Source: JABDQZ01 sp963801985
Lineage (GTDB): Bacteria > Pseudomonadota > Gammaproteobacteria > Chromatiales > Chromatiaceae
Direction of reading: 5' to 3'
Assembly: GCA_963801985.1 (NCBI GenBank)
Contig: CAWDGV010000006.1
Coordinates: 1 to 64,000, forward strand
Length of the DNA stretch: 64,000 bases
Part shown: piece after piece, positions 61,908-64,000 of the stretch
Layout: each line of letters begins with the position of its first letter
Numbering within the stretch: the first letter of the stretch is position 1
Notes under the pieces: model-generated
The model's database searches: none
Seen by the model: only the letters and a program-made list of their open reading frames with translations
Told to the model about the DNA's origin: nothing
Position numbers and translations under genes: made by a program

Positions 61908-64000
61908 TTAGCGACCGGGCCTGACGAGGCGCCCCAGGCCCATATCGTCCAGCGCACCTTCCATGAAATTCTTTACCTGACTGGCATCTTCCATGCGTAA
62001 CGCCAGCTTGGCCAACTGACGTGCATTGCTGCGACTGAAACTGCGCATGACCCATTTAACTTTCAGCAGGCCGCCCGAACTCATACTCAGGCTGTCGACA
62101 CCCAGTCCCAGCATCAGGGGCGTAGCTAACGGGTTACCAGCCAGTTCTCCACAAACACTGACTGGACAGTTCATTTCTCGTGCCGCAGTAACAACCAGTT
62201 CTATCGCTTTTAATACTACCGGATGCAAATCATTGTAAATTTCCGCAACACGGGAATTGTTCCGGTCCACTGCCAGCAAATACTGCGTCAGATCATTGGT
62301 CCCTATGGAAAGAAAGTCGACACGCCGTACCAGCGCCGGGGCCTGGTAAACCGCTGAAGGCACTTCCACCATGACACCCACATCTGGCATCTGGACTTCA
62401 TAGCCTTCCTCTTCCAGCTCATCAAACGCCCGCTGAATCAATAACAGGCTTTCATCCACCTCGTTGACAGTCGAAATCATCGGCAACAGAATCTTCACGT
62501 TATGCAGACCAATGGCTGCACGTAGAATTGCACGAATCTGGGTAAGGAAAATCTCCGGATGATCCAGCGACACGCGTATACCACGCCAGCCAAGAAAAGG
62601 GTTGGATTCAGAGATAGGAAAGTATGGCAATGGCTTGTCACCACCAATATCGAGGGTTCTTAACACCACCGGGCGCGGATGAAAGGTTTCCAACACATTG
62701 CGATAGTTGGCAATCTGCACCTCCTCACCGGGAAAGCGGTCTCGTATCATGAAAGGCAGCTCAGTACGATATAAACCCACTCCGCTGGCTTCCTCCACAC
62801 CGATTTCACCAATATCAGAAACCAGGCCGGTATTCAGATTCAACGGAACAGTGACGCCGTCAGTAGTTTCACTGGACAGCCCCTTGAGTTCAGACAGCTC
62901 ATCATATAAAGCCCGATCATCGTCGAGCAGACGCCGGTATTCCTCCAGCACGATTGGCTCGGGTGAAAGATAGACACGGCCACGATAACCATCAGCAATA
63001 ATGGTGAGGTTTTCCATACGACCCACCCGCAGGTCTTCCACCCCCATGACAGCCGGGATACCAAAGGCTCGCGCCAGAATTGCCACATGCGAAGAACTAG
63101 AACCCGCGGTCGATACGATTGCTGCCAGTTTTTGCAGCGGAACTTCCGCTAACTGTACCGCGCTGACGTCTTCGCCAACCAGTACGCTGTTTTCCGGATA
63201 TTCAATTTCTACCGGTGCATCTAACTGCAGATGCATAAGAATACGCCGCCCCAGGTCACGTACATCCGAGGCCCTCTCCTGGAGATAGACATCTTCCATG
63301 TCATCAAAGACCCGGGCGTGCTCATCAATACTGATGCGCAGAGCCCCCTGGGACCAGTTTCCCTGCGTGATCAGCTCGATAGTACGCGTGACCAGGGTGT
63401 CTGAGCCCAGCATCATCAGCAAAGCATCAAACAGGGCCTGGTCTTCAGTTGGCAAGGTATCACCCAGACGGGACTTGAGCTGCTTGATATCATCTTCAAC
63501 ACGGGCGACAGCTTCCATAAAGATGGCGATATCCGCTTCGACATTTTGCGTCGGCCGGTCCGGCACCGCGTCCAGATCAGCCATTTTATAGGCCACCACG
63601 ACCTGCCCGATCGCAACACCGGGTGAACCTGGAAGGCCTACGTGAAAACGGTTTTGTAATTCAGTAGTCGGGTGGATTTTATCCAGTTCGCCACTGGATT
63701 CAGCATGTGTGATCGCGCCAGCCAGTTGTGCTGCCAGGGTAAACAGGAAGGTCACCTCATCATCGCCAAATTTGCGTGGTTCCTCCTGGCGCACAACCAG
63801 GATACCCAGCACCTTGCGGTTCTGAATTATCGGCACACCAAGAAAGCCATGGTAACGCTTCTCACCGGTCTCGGTAATAAAGAGGTAACGGGGGTGCAGC
63901 ATGGCATCATCGACGTTAACCGGTTCCGCACGCTCGGCAACCAGGCCGACAAGACCGCGATGCATGGGCAGCTTCACCTTGCCAACCGCATCAGGGTTAA
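61908..64000 (-). CDS. ptsP: PtsP, nitrogen-type phosphoenolpyruvate-protein phosphotransferase (5' end outside window)
   Basis: Enzyme I-Ntr, which passes phosphate from PEP to the NPr protein in a regulatory phosphotransferase chain. The frame is open to the right edge; the visible part starts inside a GAF domain (NPDAVGKVKLPMHRGLVGLV). Then come the EI N-terminal domain, with phosphohistidine site TAGSSSSHVAILARAFGIPA, and the PEP-binding TIM barrel: GLYRTELPFMIRDRFPGEEV, LRTLDIGGDKPLPYFPISES, FLSIGTNDLTQYLLAVDRNN, and catalytic Cys in PVSVCGELAGNPLATPLMLG. About 697 residues are visible; a full PtsP has some 60 more. Confidence 0.93.
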   Translation of the reverse strand, partial: NPDAVGKVKLPMHRGLVGLVAERAEPVNVDDAMLHPRYLFITETGEKRYHGFLGVPIIQNRKVLGILVVRQEEPRKFGDDEVTFLFTLAAQLAGAITHAESSGELDKIHPTTELQNRFHVGLPGSPGVAIGQVVVAYKMADLDAVPDRPTQNVEADIAIFMEAVARVEDDIKQLKSRLGDTLPTEDQALFDALLMMLGSDTLVTRTIELITQGNWSQGALRISIDEHARVFDDMEDVYLQERASDVRDLGRRILMHLQLDAPVEIEYPENSVLVGEDVSAVQLAEVPLQKLAAIVSTAGSSSSHVAILARAFGIPAVMGVEDLRVGRMENLTIIADGYRGRVYLSPEPIVLEEYRRLLDDDRALYDELSELKGLSSETTDGVTVPLNLNTGLVSDIGEIGVEEASGVGLYRTELPFMIRDRFPGEEVQIANYRNVLETFHPRPVVLRTLDIGGDKPLPYFPISESNPFLGWRGIRVSLDHPEIFLTQIRAILRAAIGLHNVKILLPMISTVNEVDESLLLIQRAFDELEEEGYEVQMPDVGVMVEVPSAVYQAPALVRRVDFLSIGTNDLTQYLLAVDRNNSRVAEIYNDLHPVVLKAIELVVTAAREMNCPVSVCGELAGNPLATPLMLGLGVDSLSMSSGGLLKVKWVMRSFSRSNARQLAKLALRMEDASQVKNFMEGALDDMGLGRLVRPGR

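Overview
The window reads as a chromosomal segment of a chemolithoautotrophic, sulfur-oxidising gammaproteobacterium. Supporting evidence: a SoeABC-type sulfite dehydrogenase operon, a sulfide:quinone oxidoreductase-like flavoprotein, a DabAB-type inorganic-carbon uptake operon, and the conserved gammaproteobacterial order recA-recX-alaS-lysC-csrA-tRNA-Ser. No species is claimed.

Layout. 1-2.6 kb: the end of a PAS histidine kinase, then a gene-poor stretch with small remnants (a possible bacterial-microcompartment shell fragment and a possible NhaA C-terminus). 2.6-7.4 kb: BI-1/YccA membrane protein, ribosome hibernation factor, an NhaR-like regulator, an HNH-like protein, a DCC-family protein and a NaChBac-type sodium channel. 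7.4-13.5 kb: a minus-strand dab operon (dabB, an extra membrane protein, dabA, a PII-like protein). 13.5-16.6 kb: scattered small conserved proteins (DUF3050, DUF3429, MTH1187). 16.7-21.65 kb: a decayed chromosomal integron. It has five minus-strand gene cassettes (alkyl sulfatase-like, CorA, a ZIP-like fragment, PepSY, DUF1772) separated by attC-like sites, a putative attI core, and an integrase remnant with an internal deletion. 21.7-32.9 kb: tRNA-Ser(GCU), csrA, lysC, two signalling genes, alaS, recX, recA, pncC. 33-45.9 kb: a GGDEF-EAL sensor, mutS, a PP2C phosphatase, dsbC, xerD, ogt, yqcC, ycgN, a DUF3549 gene and trhP. 46-51 kb: soeC, soeB, soeA, with repeats or hairpins in every gap. 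51-64 kb: small secreted proteins, uup, a Crp/Fnr regulator, ispG, the SQR-like gene, a K+ channel with RCK domains, a DUF6394-like protein, ppx and ptsP (cut by the right edge).

The physiology fits together. Sulfide and sulfite oxidation (SQR, Soe) would feed electrons to the quinone pool. DabAB would concentrate inorganic carbon using an ion gradient. The Na+ channel and NhaR-like regulator point to sodium or pH homeostasis.

Sequence quality caveat. Several genes that should be intact are broken by one-base shifts, some of them at homopolymers: recA (at least five shifts), lysC (two), nhaR, the K+ channel, ppx and the first histidine kinase. Because recA is among them, most frameshifts here are probably sequencing or assembly errors. 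Pseudogene calls resting only on frameshifts should be treated with caution. Deletions of whole domains (integrase, ZIP) are not explained that way.
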